This document shows, in pieces, positions 40,559 to 49,291 of a stretch of 64,000 nt of DNA. The position numbers were made by a program, and so were the translations under genes. Below the pieces are notes generated by a model. It did no database searches. It had not been told where the DNA came from and was given only the letters and a program-made list of their open reading frames with translations. The DNA comes from Catalinimonas alkaloidigena. Lineage in GTDB: Bacteria > Bacteroidota > Bacteroidia > Cytophagales > Cyclobacteriaceae. The stretch covers positions 2,485,001 to 2,549,000 of the forward strand of contig NZ_JAQFIL010000001.1 of NCBI RefSeq assembly GCF_029504655.1, given 5' to 3'. Within the stretch, counting starts at the first letter, position 1; every line of letters starts with the position of its first letter.

Positions 40559-42034
40559 CTAACTATAATCTTTGGCAATTTCCTCCGCTACCACTTTACC
40601 CGAGATTAGTGATGGAGGGACTCCCGGTCCGGGAACTGTTAACTGTCCTGTATAATACAGATTTTTCACCTTTTTACTCTTTAGATTAGGCTTTAAAATG
40701 GCGGTTTGCATCAATGTATTTGCCAAGCCGTAGGCATTGCCTTTAAAGGCATTATAGTCTTTTACAAAATCATTGTGTGCGTATGATTTTTTGAAAACAA
40801 CCGCGCTTTTCACTTCCTGTCCAATCAGATGTTCCAGTCTGTCCATCACAATATGGTAGTATTTTTCCCTTATTGTTTCACTATCCTTTAGTCCCGGTGC
40901 TACTGGAATAAGAAAAAATAAATTCTCATGTCCTTCCGGAGCTACACTAGAGTCTGTCTGAGAAGTTACAGAAAGATAAAATAATGGTTTCTCTGGCCAT
41001 TTCCTGTTTTGGTAAATATCTTTCGCATGAGGGGTGAAATCTTCGTCAAAGAAGAGATTATGATGTTTGAGCTTATCCAGCTTTTTGTTGAGACCTACAT
41101 AAAATAATAGGGAAGAAGGAGCCATTTTTCTACTTTCCCAATACGAGTCGCTATAACTGCGGTAATTTTCAGGAAGTAAAGAACTTTCAACGTGATGATA
41201 GTCAGCCCCAGCCACAACGACATCTGCAACAAACTCATCACGCTCAGTAATTACCTTATTAATTCTACCCGCAGCAATATCAAATTTTATTACATTTTGA
41301 TTTAATGCCAGTTTAACTCCTTTATCAAAAGCAACCTCAAGCATACCTTCTATGATTTTGTGCATACCTCCCATTGGGTACCAGGTTCCCAGCTTGATAT
41401 CTGCGTAATTCATGAGACTGTAGAGTGCAGGGGTATTCTGGGGCAAGGCTCCTAATAGTAATATAGGAAATTCCATGATACGTATGATCCTGTCATCATG
41501 AAAAAAAGATCTGATATGCTTATGGAATGACTTAAAAACATCCATCCGGAGTATGTCATAAAGCAGCCGTAAACTTAAAAATTCGTAAACGGATCTACTT
41601 GGCTTATACACCAGGTTGTTGATACCCACCTCATATTTATAAGCAGCCTGCTTTAAGAATTTGGCAAGCATGGTGCTGCTTCCTTTTTCAAGGGTCTCAA
41701 ATAAATCTGCCAACTTATCCAGAGAAGCTGGCAGATCTAAATAGTCTTCCTTACCAAATATTACTTTATAAGAAGGGTCTAACCTTATGAGATCATAAAA
41801 CTGAGAAGTCGAGTAGCCAAAACTTTCAAAGTATTTGTCAAATACATCGGGCATCCAGTACCAACTGGGCCCCATATCAAAAGTGAAACCTTTTTCTGAG
41901 AAAGAACGAGCCCTCCCACCGGCGGATTCGTTCTTTTCAAGAATTGTGACTTCGTGACCTTTCTGTGCTAGATTGGTGGCAGCAGAGATGCCAGAAAATC
42001 CTGAACCTATAACTACTACCTTACCTTTTTTCAT
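40559..42034 (-). CDS. crtI: Phytoene desaturase CrtI
   Basis: A 491-residue FAD amine-oxidase-fold enzyme: VVIGSGFSGISAATNLAQKG is the dinucleotide-binding motif, followed by LEKNESAGGRARSF, and the C-terminal YYTGQLTVPGPGVPPSLISGKVVAEEI is the bacterial-type carotene desaturase signature. It converts phytoene to lycopene. A hydroxyneurosporene-type desaturase (CrtD) would be similar, but the position next to crtB favours CrtI. Confidence 0.93.
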   Translation of the reverse strand: MKKGKVVVIGSGFSGISAATNLAQKGHEVTILEKNESAGGRARSFSEKGFTFDMGPSWYWMPDVFDKYFESFGYSTSQFYDLIRLDPSYKVIFGKEDYLDLPASLDKLADLFETLEKGSSTMLAKFLKQAAYKYEVGINNLVYKPSRSVYEFLSLRLLYDILRMDVFKSFHKHIRSFFHDDRIIRIMEFPILLLGALPQNTPALYSLMNYADIKLGTWYPMGGMHKIIEGMLEVAFDKGVKLALNQNVIKFDIAAGRINKVITERDEFVADVVVAGADYHHVESSLLPENYRSYSDSYWESRKMAPSSLLFYVGLNKKLDKLKHHNLFFDEDFTPHAKDIYQNRKWPEKPLFYLSVTSQTDSSVAPEGHENLFFLIPVAPGLKDSETIREKYYHIVMDRLEHLIGQEVKSAVVFKKSYAHNDFVKDYNAFKGNAYGLANTLMQTAILKPNLKSKKVKNLYYTGQLTVPGPGVPPSLISGKVVAEEIAKDYS

Positions 42035-42055
42035 TCATTTACTAACGCTTCCGTA

Positions 42056-42565
42056 TTATTTAACAGCGTAGTTTTTTAATGTGGATTTAAGTTCTTTCCT
42101 GGCTATGTGGATTCTGTTTTTTACAGTACCAATTGGGATGCTCAAGCGATCAGCAATTTCATGGTATTTAAATCCACGATAATGCATCATAAAAGGAGTT
42201 TTGTAAGCATCATCCAATTTCGTAATGGCACTTTTAATATCCTTCATTGCGAAACTGGAATAAGCCATATTTTCTGTAATACTACTGGTACTGTTTATAT
42301 AATGTAAATTATCAGTAGTATCAATGAAAGTATTCCGGCGAACCATTCTCTGGTAATTGGTGATAAATGTGTTCTTCATAATGGTATATAACCAGGCTTT
42401 GAGATTGGTACCATCTGTGAATTTATCACGATTAGTAAAAGCTTTAAGAATAGTCTCCTGAAGAAGGTCATTTGCTTCTTCCATATCTTTGGTAAGCTTC
42501 AGTGCGAAGGGCTTCAAAGACTTAGACATTTTGTCGAGCGAGTAACTAAATTCAAGTGCTGTCAT
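42056..42565 (-). CDS. ECF RNA polymerase sigma factor heading the carotenoid operon
   Basis: A 169-residue extracytoplasmic-function sigma factor: region 2 includes DLLQETILKAFTNRDKFTDGTNLKAWLYTIMKNTFI, and region 4 is MHYRGFKYHEIADRLSIPIGTVKNRIHIARKEL. It begins the run sigma, crtI, crtB, ispH, crtW with short gaps (21-49 bases). No anti-sigma gene is adjacent. A palindrome lies 33 bases upstream. By analogy with the LitR-LitS pairs of other bacteria, a light signal through the CarH-like regulator could drive it. Confidence 0.9.
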   Translation of the reverse strand: MTALEFSYSLDKMSKSLKPFALKLTKDMEEANDLLQETILKAFTNRDKFTDGTNLKAWLYTIMKNTFITNYQRMVRRNTFIDTTDNLHYINSTSSITENMAYSSFAMKDIKSAITKLDDAYKTPFMMHYRGFKYHEIADRLSIPIGTVKNRIHIARKELKSTLKNYAVK

Positions 42566-42598
42566 GGTTAAAAAATTTGCTTGGTTTTGTTTAAGGAA

Positions 42599-42662
42599 AC
42601 GTTTAATATATTAAACGTAATTAGAAAAAAATGTTTAATTAAATATATAAAAAAATTAAACA
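42599..42662. promoter_or_regulatory. Operator candidates: GTTTAAT palindrome cluster
   Basis: ACGTTTAATATATTAAACGT (42599-42618) is a perfect 20-bp palindrome. A second inverted pair follows: TGTTTAATT (42632-42640) and AATTAAACA (42654-42662). The arm GTTTAATAT recurs at 45137-45145, upstream of the first carotenoid gene, and ATTAAAC at 44366-44372, upstream of crtZ. Binding by the CarH-like protein encoded next to it is inferred. Confidence 0.6.
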
Positions 42663-42965
42663 GAATAAAAAAATTAACAAAAAAATTTCAAAACATGCCT
42701 TTGCAGGTAGTTGAAAGCGATTTTGTAAAGCTAAAAAATTTGTTTTTTGAATATTATGGAAGTCAAAAAAACAAATGTTTAGGATTAACAATAATTAAGA
42801 TAAACAAAATAAAATTAAAATGCCAATGAATTCAAAAAATGCATCAATCAGAAATTGAAGTTTAAAAAATAAACAATGCTGTTTACCTGTTATACGAAGA
42901 AAATCCACATGTGTTTTCTATGAGCTTGCATATCTTAAAAAAGGTAAAAATTGAATCGTTAATTT
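42663..42965. other. A/T-rich intergenic region between merR-like and sigma genes
   Basis: Strongly A/T rich, with several poly-A and poly-T tracts and no supported gene. A plus-strand open frame at 42581-42829 is low in complexity and overlaps the operator cluster, so it is not called. Confidence 0.5.
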
Positions 42966-43871
42966 TTATTGATGTGAAAGATTTTGCACGCTGTTTTCTT
43001 CAACAAATTTAATGATGTGATCAATACGCGTAAACATTTTTACGTTCTGAAAACTTTGATAATTTTTGCCAATGACTTGGTATCCGCTAAGCAGTATTTC
43101 AGTCGTTGAGAATGTTTTTGCTAGTTTTTCTACGTATTCATCTACTTGATTTTCAGGAGGTTTGGTTGTAAAAATAGTAAGGATATAATCTGGTTTATGA
43201 TGTTTATATATTGATTTTAAGTCTTCAAAAGGAAGATTCTGACCAAAATACAGTACTTTGTTCTTCCTTGCTTTTATGATGTAGCAAAGGAATAACAGTG
43301 TTAGCTCATGTAACTCCCCTTCAGGCAAAAATAAAAGGTACTTATCTTGGCTTTCAGAGTTTGATACAAATTGACCATCAATAGCTACGATAAGTTTTTG
43401 GCGGATTAAGTTAGCGATGAAATGTTCTTGGGAGGGACTAATCGCACCCGTTTGCCAAAGCACGCCTATTTTGGATAGGAACGGATATATAATATTGATC
43501 ATAGTACTCTCAAATCCAAGTTTGAGAATATTAGTAGCCATTATTTTTTCAAAGCGGTCTTCGTCCAGATCAATCATAGCCAGCGTTAATGCATGAATTT
43601 GATCAGGATAACGTAAATTTTTTTCAGTAAGCCTGAACACCTCCTTCAACATTTCATCCTCAGTCATGCCAGCTATTTTGGATATTTTAAATCCATTGTC
43701 TTTTAGCAAGGCAATATTAAGGATGAGTTTGAGATCATTGTCATCATAAAAGCGAATATTGGTTTCGGTACGTTTAGGTTCAATAAAATGATATCGCTGT
43801 TCCCAAATTCTGAGGGTATGTGCCTTTATCCCGGATAGCTGTTCTAGATCTCTGATTGAATAGTTACTCAC
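42966..43871 (-). CDS. CarH/LitR-like MerR regulator with B12-binding domain
   Basis: A 301-residue protein: MerR DNA-binding domain (YSIRDLEQLSGIKAHTLRIWEQRY, residues 4-27), a four-helix linker domain with W139-x9-E149-H150 as in CarH, and a cobalamin-binding domain with E186-L-H188, the ExH of the axial histidine ligand. CarH tetramers bind adenosylcobalamin in the dark, repress carotenoid genes and fall apart in light. Here the residue after W139 is glutamine, where Thermus CarH has the His132 that ligates cobalt after light, and the ExHxxG glycine is threonine. Sensing may therefore differ. The genes on both sides are carotenoid genes. Confidence 0.85.
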   Translation of the reverse strand: MSNYSIRDLEQLSGIKAHTLRIWEQRYHFIEPKRTETNIRFYDDNDLKLILNIALLKDNGFKISKIAGMTEDEMLKEVFRLTEKNLRYPDQIHALTLAMIDLDEDRFEKIMATNILKLGFESTMINIIYPFLSKIGVLWQTGAISPSQEHFIANLIRQKLIVAIDGQFVSNSESQDKYLLFLPEGELHELTLLFLCYIIKARKNKVLYFGQNLPFEDLKSIYKHHKPDYILTIFTTKPPENQVDEYVEKLAKTFSTTEILLSGYQVIGKNYQSFQNVKMFTRIDHIIKFVEENSVQNLSHQ

Positions 43872-43906
43872 TTTTATGGACGTTTATGTATATAAAGGTT
43901 TTGTTT

Positions 43907-44350
43907 TCATTTCTTAAAGAATCTGAATGGTACAATAAACAAACCGAAGGAGACCGCCTTGTCTTTTTGATTCGATTTATGGTGAGCCCTGTGTGCTCTG
44001 CTTATTCCATTCAGGTATTTTCCTTTAGGTTTCTTTTTTACCTTAACTCTTCTGTGAATAAGAATGTCATGTAATACAAAGTATGATATACCATAAAGTG
44101 ATATACCACAACCTAGCCAAAATCTATAATCTAAACTTTGAACGCCTGAGAATATTAAAATAATTGCTATACTTCCAAAGAGAATTGAGAAAAGGTCATT
44201 CAGTTCAAAAAAACCTTTTGTATGGACATGATGTGTCTTATGTATATTCCACAAAGGGCCATGCATGATATACTTATGGATAAACCATGAAAAAAATTCC
44301 ATTCCAGCAAAGCCTACCATCAAAAATGAAATATTACTTATTATATTCAT
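43907..44350 (-). CDS. crtZ: Beta-carotene hydroxylase CrtZ
   Basis: The start is set at ATG 44350 (MNIISNISFLMVGFAGME); a TTG at 44374 would add eight residues. The 147-residue membrane protein has the histidine boxes of the fatty-acid-hydroxylase-like CrtZ: HKYIMHG, HKTHHVH, HDILIHRR and HRAHH. It hydroxylates C-3 of beta rings. It is followed by the CarH-like gene 35 bases on, and an ATTAAAC half-site lies just upstream. Confidence 0.88.
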   Translation of the reverse strand: MNIISNISFLMVGFAGMEFFSWFIHKYIMHGPLWNIHKTHHVHTKGFFELNDLFSILFGSIAIILIFSGVQSLDYRFWLGCGISLYGISYFVLHDILIHRRVKVKKKPKGKYLNGISRAHRAHHKSNQKDKAVSFGLFIVPFRFFKK

Positions 44351-44392
44351 CCTTATTGAACAATCATTAAACAAATATGTTGAAGAAAATTG

Positions 44393-45070
44393 TTATTTAA
44401 TAATTTGTAAAATGATAAAAAATATTGCTTGAACAAAAATTACATATTTTGCAAGTACGTTATTTTTATCAAACCTGAGTGAATGAAATAATATCTGTAG
44501 CACAAAGGAGATAATAAACCAACCCACATAGTTCTTCAGAGGAATCAAACCTCCGGACCAATTCCAGAAATCCAGGGCAATTGCTACGGGTTCTATCAAG
44601 ATATCTAAGCCAACCATCAATACACTACCTACCAAGCTAGCGATGAATAGTGATTGGGAAAGAGACCTGGAGATCACTCCACAAGCGTAGGTAAGTATGA
44701 GCCAATTAAGCCCGATGATGACGGGTACCTCCATCACTTGAAACCCCAAAGCTTCTCCGTAATTGTATGAACCAAAAATCAACGCTGTTTTTACGCCAAT
44801 CACTTCAATGCTATATCCCACCAAAAAGGTAGTACATGCAAAAAATACGAAGGGTATGTTCCATTCCCTATGAAAGAAAAATAGTATTAATGAAGTTGTG
44901 ATTAGGCTGAAAGGGGTAGCTGAAACGAAAAAAGGGTTGGTAGGAGGATAGGCAATACCAAGAATCCCAAAAAAATGCACAGTGGCCAAAGTATATACAG
45001 CAATTTTTTTTTGTGCAGCCTCATCTATATTTATTGTTTTCTTATTAAATGGTTGATGCCGAATTTTCAT
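44393..45070 (-). CDS. Carotenoid biosynthesis membrane protein (CruF-like, PF04240)
   Basis: A 225-residue membrane protein with seven or so helices. The string GYSIEVIGVKTALIFGSYNYGEALGFQVMEVPVIIGLNWLI matches the Caroten_synth family, whose best-studied member is the lycopene 1',2'-hydratase CruF. It lacks motifs of CrtY or the CrtYcd cyclases. In Cytophagales this enzyme acts on the psi end of monocyclic carotenoids such as saproxanthin and flexixanthin. It is the first gene of the minus-strand run and has a GTTTAATAT half-site 67 bases upstream. Confidence 0.8.
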   Translation of the reverse strand: MKIRHQPFNKKTINIDEAAQKKIAVYTLATVHFFGILGIAYPPTNPFFVSATPFSLITTSLILFFFHREWNIPFVFFACTTFLVGYSIEVIGVKTALIFGSYNYGEALGFQVMEVPVIIGLNWLILTYACGVISRSLSQSLFIASLVGSVLMVGLDILIEPVAIALDFWNWSGGLIPLKNYVGWFIISFVLQILFHSLRFDKNNVLAKYVIFVQAIFFIILQIIK

Positions 45071-45136
45071 GGTTTATGTCAGAACTATGCTATAAATGGA
45101 ATATTAACCAATTTTGCCAAGCTTATTATTTTAAAA

Positions 45137-45145
45137 GTTTAATAT
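45137..45145. promoter_or_regulatory. GTTTAATAT half-site upstream of the first carotenoid gene
   Basis: The 9-mer is identical to one arm of the palindrome at 42599-42618. It lies 67 bases before the CruF-like start. A single half-site could arise by chance in A/T-rich DNA. Confidence 0.35.
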
Positions 45146-45194
45146 CAGGCATGAATCTTTTTTCAGCCAAAAGTCTTTTTTAAGGTATAAGAAA

Positions 45195-45235
45195 ATAAAA
45201 AAGCTGCACTTAAATATAGGTGCAGCTCAAAAAAA
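45195..45235 (-). terminator. Terminator after lipA
   Basis: AGCTGCAC (45202-45209) and GTGCAGCT (45220-45227) form an 8-bp stem with a 10-base loop; on the minus strand it is followed by TTTTTT. It lies 28 bases past the lipA stop and separates it from the carotenoid locus. Confidence 0.78.
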
Positions 45236-45255
45236 TATTTTATAATAACAGACTG

Positions 45256-46137
45256 TCAAACATTTACATGTTTTTCTGCATGGTAAGACGAGCGTACCAG
45301 GGGACCGGATTCTACATATTTTAATCCTCTCCTGAGACCTTCTTCTCTGAAGTGATCAAACTTATCAGGATGAATAAATTCCGCTACCTCAATATGCATT
45401 TTGGTAGGTTGCAGATATTGTCCCAATGTGAGTATGTCAAGCTGGTTTTCTACCAAATCATCCATTGCTTTATATACCTCATCATCAGTTTCTCCCAGCC
45501 CAAGCATAATACCCGACTTGCTTCGCATGCCATATTCTTTGATTCTTTTCAGTTGTTCAAGGCTTCTGTTGTATTTAGCCTGAGGCCTAACTCTACGGTA
45601 GAGGCGTTCAACCGTTTCTACATTGTGAGAAACAACTTCCTGTCCCCCTTCCATCATGCGATACAGGGCATCCCAGTTGCCTTTAACATCAGGAATAAGG
45701 GTTTCAATCGTAGTATCGGGGCTAAGCTTTTTGACTTCTTTTACTGTCTCAAACCAGATTTCCGCACCTCGGTCTTTTAGTTCATCTCTGTTGACTGAAG
45801 TAATTACCGCATGCTTGACCCCCATTAGCTTAATTGCTTCTGCAACTCTTTTGGGCTCTTCATCATCATATTCCGGTGGGCGTCCGGTAGCAACCGCACA
45901 GAAAGTACAACTGCGGGTACATACATTTCCTAATATCATAAAAGTTGCGGTCCCTCTACCCCAACACTCACCCATATTTGGGCAATTACCACTTTCACAA
46001 ATTGTATGAAGTTTATATTTATCTACCAGCTTGCGAACATTTGCGTATTCTTTACCAACCGGTAGTTTCACTCTCAGCCAGTCAGGTTTACGCGATTTTT
46101 TAGTAGATTCTTCAGGTATTACAGGTAATTCAATCAT
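45256..46137 (-). CDS. lipA: Lipoyl synthase LipA
   Basis: A 293-residue radical SAM enzyme that inserts sulfur into octanoyl groups to make lipoate. The auxiliary cluster cysteines are in [12 protein letters not shown], and the radical SAM motif is [10 protein letters not shown]. The C-terminal [14 protein letters not shown] carries the conserved RSSYHA serine ligand. It is an ordinary core gene, transcribed alone. Confidence 0.96.
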   Translation of the reverse strand: MIELPVIPEESTKKSRKPDWLRVKLPVGKEYANVRKLVDKYKLHTICESGNCPNMGECWGRGTATFMILGNVCTRSCTFCAVATGRPPEYDDEEPKRVAEAIKLMGVKHAVITSVNRDELKDRGAEIWFETVKEVKKLSPDTTIETLIPDVKGNWDALYRMMEGGQEVVSHNVETVERLYRRVRPQAKYNRSLEQLKRIKEYGMRSKSGIMLGLGETDDEVYKAMDDLVENQLDILTLGQYLQPTKMHIEVAEFIHPDKFDHFREEGLRRGLKYVESGPLVRSSYHAEKHVNV

Positions 46138-46239
46138 ACTAAATTCTCTATCTTAATACTGTGTAATCATTTCTTTGTCAAAAACAAAGTAAGGCTATTA
46201 AAGATTCGGCTGCAAGGATTATGTAAGTAAAACCTAAGA

Positions 46240-46983
46240 TTACTTACGATTACCGTAGAATAACATAATAAAAGCGGAAGGGAAAATTCTTCTGGGGTTG
46301 GAGACAGGTACAATATCAACATCGCTGGTAAAGGCTTCTAACTGAAAACCAGCTTCAAATCCGGTCACATCATTTTTAAATGTTCCGAATTCAAAAGACA
46401 GCGAAGCTTTTATGTTAGCGCCTACCGCTATACTTGACTCACTGAATCCTTTCAAAAAGGGGCCAGAGCCAATGATCCTGCCGGGATCTAAATCATCACG
46501 GTAAGGACGGGTAGTGGTACGGTTATTCGTTTCGGCATATTGTACATAATAGGGCATAACAATACCAAATGAAGGGCCACCGGCAAGTATGGCATTAACC
46601 TGCACACCTTGTTGAGGAGCTTTCTTGAAGACTATCCACTCACGTCCATACTCAGGACGAATTGAAAAAAGGTGATTGGTTTTACCTAGAATAAATGTGT
46701 TTCCACTGGTACGAGATACTCTTCTTAGTTCTTTTGGGTGCTTCACATTTACGATTTCCAGGCCAAAAGTTTGAAAACGATTGTCATCTATTAAACGGCT
46801 AAATTTAATAGCTCCTCCGGCGATTAAACCTGAATTTGTATTTTTGCTGATTCCCCAGGTGAATTCTCTGCTATATGCATAGGTGTCATTTTGTTGCTGA
46901 GCCATAAGCGTATTACTTATAGCCAAGAAACAAAGTAATGAGAGTATGATACCTTTATTTTTTTTGTAATTTTCCGCAGCCAT
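46240..46983 (-). CDS. Exported beta-barrel-like protein, unknown function
   Basis: The start at 46983 (MAAENYKKNKG) gives a signal peptide ending SNTLMAQQ. The mature protein of about 220 residues alternates short strands with aromatic ends (FSIRPEYGREWIVFKK, VNAILAGGPSFGIVMPYYVQYAE, FEAGFQLEAFTSDVDIV), as in small outer-membrane beta barrels, and ends in FIMLFYGNRK. I do not assign a family. It diverges from an OsmC gene by 49 bases between starts. Confidence 0.7.
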   Translation of the reverse strand: MAAENYKKNKGIILSLLCFLAISNTLMAQQQNDTYAYSREFTWGISKNTNSGLIAGGAIKFSRLIDDNRFQTFGLEIVNVKHPKELRRVSRTSGNTFILGKTNHLFSIRPEYGREWIVFKKAPQQGVQVNAILAGGPSFGIVMPYYVQYAETNNRTTTRPYRDDLDPGRIIGSGPFLKGFSESSIAVGANIKASLSFEFGTFKNDVTGFEAGFQLEAFTSDVDIVPVSNPRRIFPSAFIMLFYGNRK

Positions 46984-47032
46984 ATAAATAAATGTAATCA
47001 AATTCAATTAAATCACAAATATACTAACGAAG

Positions 47033-47437
47033 ATGCATAGCATAAAGTCTACATATCTTGGAGAATTACGTTGCGAGAATATTCATATCAAATCTCAGAA
47101 CAAAATTCACACCGACGCACCTACTGATAATAATGGCAAAGGTGAAGCATTTTCACCCACTGACCTTGTCTGTGCATCACTATGTAGTTGTATGATGACG
47201 ATTATGGGGATCAGAGCACAAAAGAACGACATTGTTCTTGAAGATCTTGAAGCCGATGTTACGAAAGTGATGGCTTCAAACCCAAGAAAGATATCTAAAA
47301 TCAAAATTGATTTTCGCTTAGGAAAAACCAATGCAACTGAAGAGCAGATTCAAATGCTAAAAGAAGCTGCACTTACATGCCCGGTGGCCTTGAGTTTAAA
47401 CCCTGAAATTAAACAAGATGTTTCTTTTGCTTTCTGA
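47033..47437 (+). CDS. OsmC-family peroxidase
   Basis: A 134-residue OsmC/Ohr-fold protein with the two catalytic cysteines in LVCASLCSCMMTIMG and ALTCPVALSL. Members reduce organic peroxides with lipoylated or other dithiols. Its stop codon directly abuts the stop of the convergent ytxJ, another redox gene. Confidence 0.9.
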   Translation: MHSIKSTYLGELRCENIHIKSQNKIHTDAPTDNNGKGEAFSPTDLVCASLCSCMMTIMGIRAQKNDIVLEDLEADVTKVMASNPRKISKIKIDFRLGKTNATEEQIQMLKEAALTCPVALSLNPEIKQDVSFAF

Positions 47438-47785
47438 TCAGGCCACGCTGGCTAGTTGCTGACTGATCTCCTGAAAAGAAATACCCATATGTGAATTATG
47501 GTAAACACACTTACCGTCTTTGATGACTAATACCTGAGGCGACTGATGGGCTACATCAAAAGTGCTGGCCACGGCATTGGAAATTTCCCTGTTCTTAATC
47601 AGATCCAGTAAGTAGGCCTCTGAGCTTTCTGAAAGTTCGGCTTTCCAGGCTCTCTCCAAGCGGTTAAGCGCCATACTACTAATACTACAGCGTGTGCTGT
47701 GTTTAAAAATCAGGATTGGGTATTCGGCTGATTTAGTTTTAATTTCTTCTACGATGTTCAGTTTATCTAATTGCTTCCAGTTCAT
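47438..47785 (-). CDS. ytxJ: Bacillithiol-system redox protein YtxJ
   Basis: A 115-residue thioredoxin-fold protein with FKHSTRCSISSMALNRLERAW, the single-cysteine active site of YtxJ, and SPQVLVIKDGKCVYHNSH with the cis-proline. YtxJ is a putative monothiol bacilliredoxin that removes bacillithiol from proteins. It suggests that this organism makes bacillithiol, as many Cytophagales do. It lies 6 bases downstream of the lysine-rich protein gene in the same direction. Confidence 0.88.
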   Translation of the reverse strand: MNWKQLDKLNIVEEIKTKSAEYPILIFKHSTRCSISSMALNRLERAWKAELSESSEAYLLDLIKNREISNAVASTFDVAHQSPQVLVIKDGKCVYHNSHMGISFQEISQQLASVA

Positions 47786-47791
47786 ATTTCT

Positions 47792-48856
47792 CTAATAATA
47801 CCAAATTTCACTCTCTTTTTTATCATATCTGGGCTTACGATCTTTTTCCTTGATATTTTTAGGTAGATCATTTTGCTTAAAGATATGAGAAATTATTAAC
47901 CTCCAACGTCTGTATTTCTCTTTTTGTTCATAAGAGGATTTAGTTTTTCCTTTTAGATGAAATACACTGGGGTGCATATCTTTACCCGGCTTGCGATAAC
48001 GGATATCGCCATCAAATTGGTGCACTTTTTCGGATAGCTTTTTATAATGGCTGGTTCTCACCTTAAGGGTAGGTACTTTGATCTGCCCCTGGTATGATGT
48101 GTAGCCAGCGGCTTTATTTTTTTCTTTTTTTACTTTGTACATACCGATAGTTTGCACATAATCAGCATGTTGTTTGGATTTTTTTTCTTGCCTTTTAGGT
48201 CTGTATACCTTTTTAGCACCCGTGTATAAGAACATGTATTCAGCTTTATACTGAAATTGTCTTTTTACCATCTTATGGGGAGCTCTCTTTATTTTACCTT
48301 GAAAAAGGTGCTGATCTTTGGCAATCTGCTCATAGTCTGTTTTATGCTGTTTGACTTTTAGCGCATACTCAGTACCTACTGCGCCTTCTTTTTTCTTTCT
48401 CTTCAGCTTACCTTCAAATTCTGATTCTGCATTAGGGCGAAAAAGTCGTTGCCATAGCGAGCGTTTTGGTAAATGCTGTCCATCTTTAGCCGGAGACCTG
48501 GGATATTGATTTGCAGTATGACCGGAGTTGTCAAACTTTGCAGGTTTACTTGCGGGACGTTGATATTTAACTTTTCTCTTAGCTTTTTTTAAAGAAGCGG
48601 GACGCCTGTAGTTGTCCCTAGGCTTTGCGTTACTATCTGATGTTTTGGGCCGAGAGTAAGTGTCTTTAATTTTTTTAGGTTTTCTGACAGGCTTTACCTT
48701 TACAGGCTCTTTTTTATGCTTTGAAATTTTGACAGTAGGCAGTTTATCTTTTTTGGATTGAGCCATCGCATGCCCGGATAGCAGTAATATCAGCAAGAGA
48801 CTGAATAGTACAGCTAATAAATGAATAGAATGTAATAATGATGTGGTAATTCTCAT
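47792..48856 (-). CDS. Exported lysine-rich repeat protein, unknown function
   Basis: A 354-residue protein with a signal peptide (LLAVLFSLLLILLLSGHAMAQ) and a very basic mature part, rich in K, R, Y and H. Imperfect repeats of roughly 30-40 residues centre on the pattern aromatic-x-G-K/Q-I-K (FEGKLKRKK, FQGKIKRAP, YQGQIKVPT, FDGDIRYRK). I do not recognise a family; the texture resembles short beta-hairpin repeats. High positive charge suggests binding to an anionic polymer at the cell surface. A small lipoprotein gene precedes it by 36 bases. Confidence 0.7.
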   Translation of the reverse strand: MRITTSLLHSIHLLAVLFSLLLILLLSGHAMAQSKKDKLPTVKISKHKKEPVKVKPVRKPKKIKDTYSRPKTSDSNAKPRDNYRRPASLKKAKRKVKYQRPASKPAKFDNSGHTANQYPRSPAKDGQHLPKRSLWQRLFRPNAESEFEGKLKRKKKEGAVGTEYALKVKQHKTDYEQIAKDQHLFQGKIKRAPHKMVKRQFQYKAEYMFLYTGAKKVYRPKRQEKKSKQHADYVQTIGMYKVKKEKNKAAGYTSYQGQIKVPTLKVRTSHYKKLSEKVHQFDGDIRYRKPGKDMHPSVFHLKGKTKSSYEQKEKYRRWRLIISHIFKQNDLPKNIKEKDRKPRYDKKESEIWYY

Positions 48857-48892
48857 TTTCAGAGGTGGTAGCCATTTTTATAGCTCAAAAAA

Positions 48893-49108
48893 TCAGTTTT
48901 TTACCCTGCCATTTTTATCAAGCTTTAATTTTTCACCACCTCCTAATTGTCCGCTTTCTTTTTTGATGAGGTGTGAAAAAGAGGGGCACGGCATTACGTG
49001 ACTTCGGCAGGAACTCAAACAGGTAAAGAATAAAAGCAGTATAATGAGTATTTTAGTGTTGTTTCTGAAGATGGCTGAAGCTTCTTTAGCAAGATGATAA
49101 TAGCTCAT
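48893..49108 (-). CDS. Small lipoprotein
   Basis: A 71-residue protein with a hydrophobic segment ending in the lipobox LSSC (residues 31-34), so the mature lipoprotein has about 38 residues. It is Ser/Gly/Lys-rich and has no known domain. It is transcribed with the lysine-rich protein downstream (36-base gap), which may be its partner. Confidence 0.65.
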   Translation of the reverse strand: MSYYHLAKEASAIFRNNTKILIILLLFFTCLSSCRSHVMPCPSFSHLIKKESGQLGGGEKLKLDKNGRVKN

Positions 49109-49291
49109 TTTGATATAATTACATATTAAAATAATTATTTAAATATATGGTGATTATACCATTTTGTTTTTGTGAATTGCATGTATTAGTACATCCATAG
49201 ACTATTCCTGGAAAATGTCTTTTTTATATATCTCTTAAAAATATTTCTCTGACTGTAATGATTTCATTTTTAGCTCGTCTATAAGATTGAA

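Noticed and set aside
42581..42829. Plus-strand open frame of 82 codons upstream of the ECF sigma gene
   Set aside because: It is Lys/Asn/Ile-rich, as expected of random A/T-rich DNA, and overlaps the operator palindromes.
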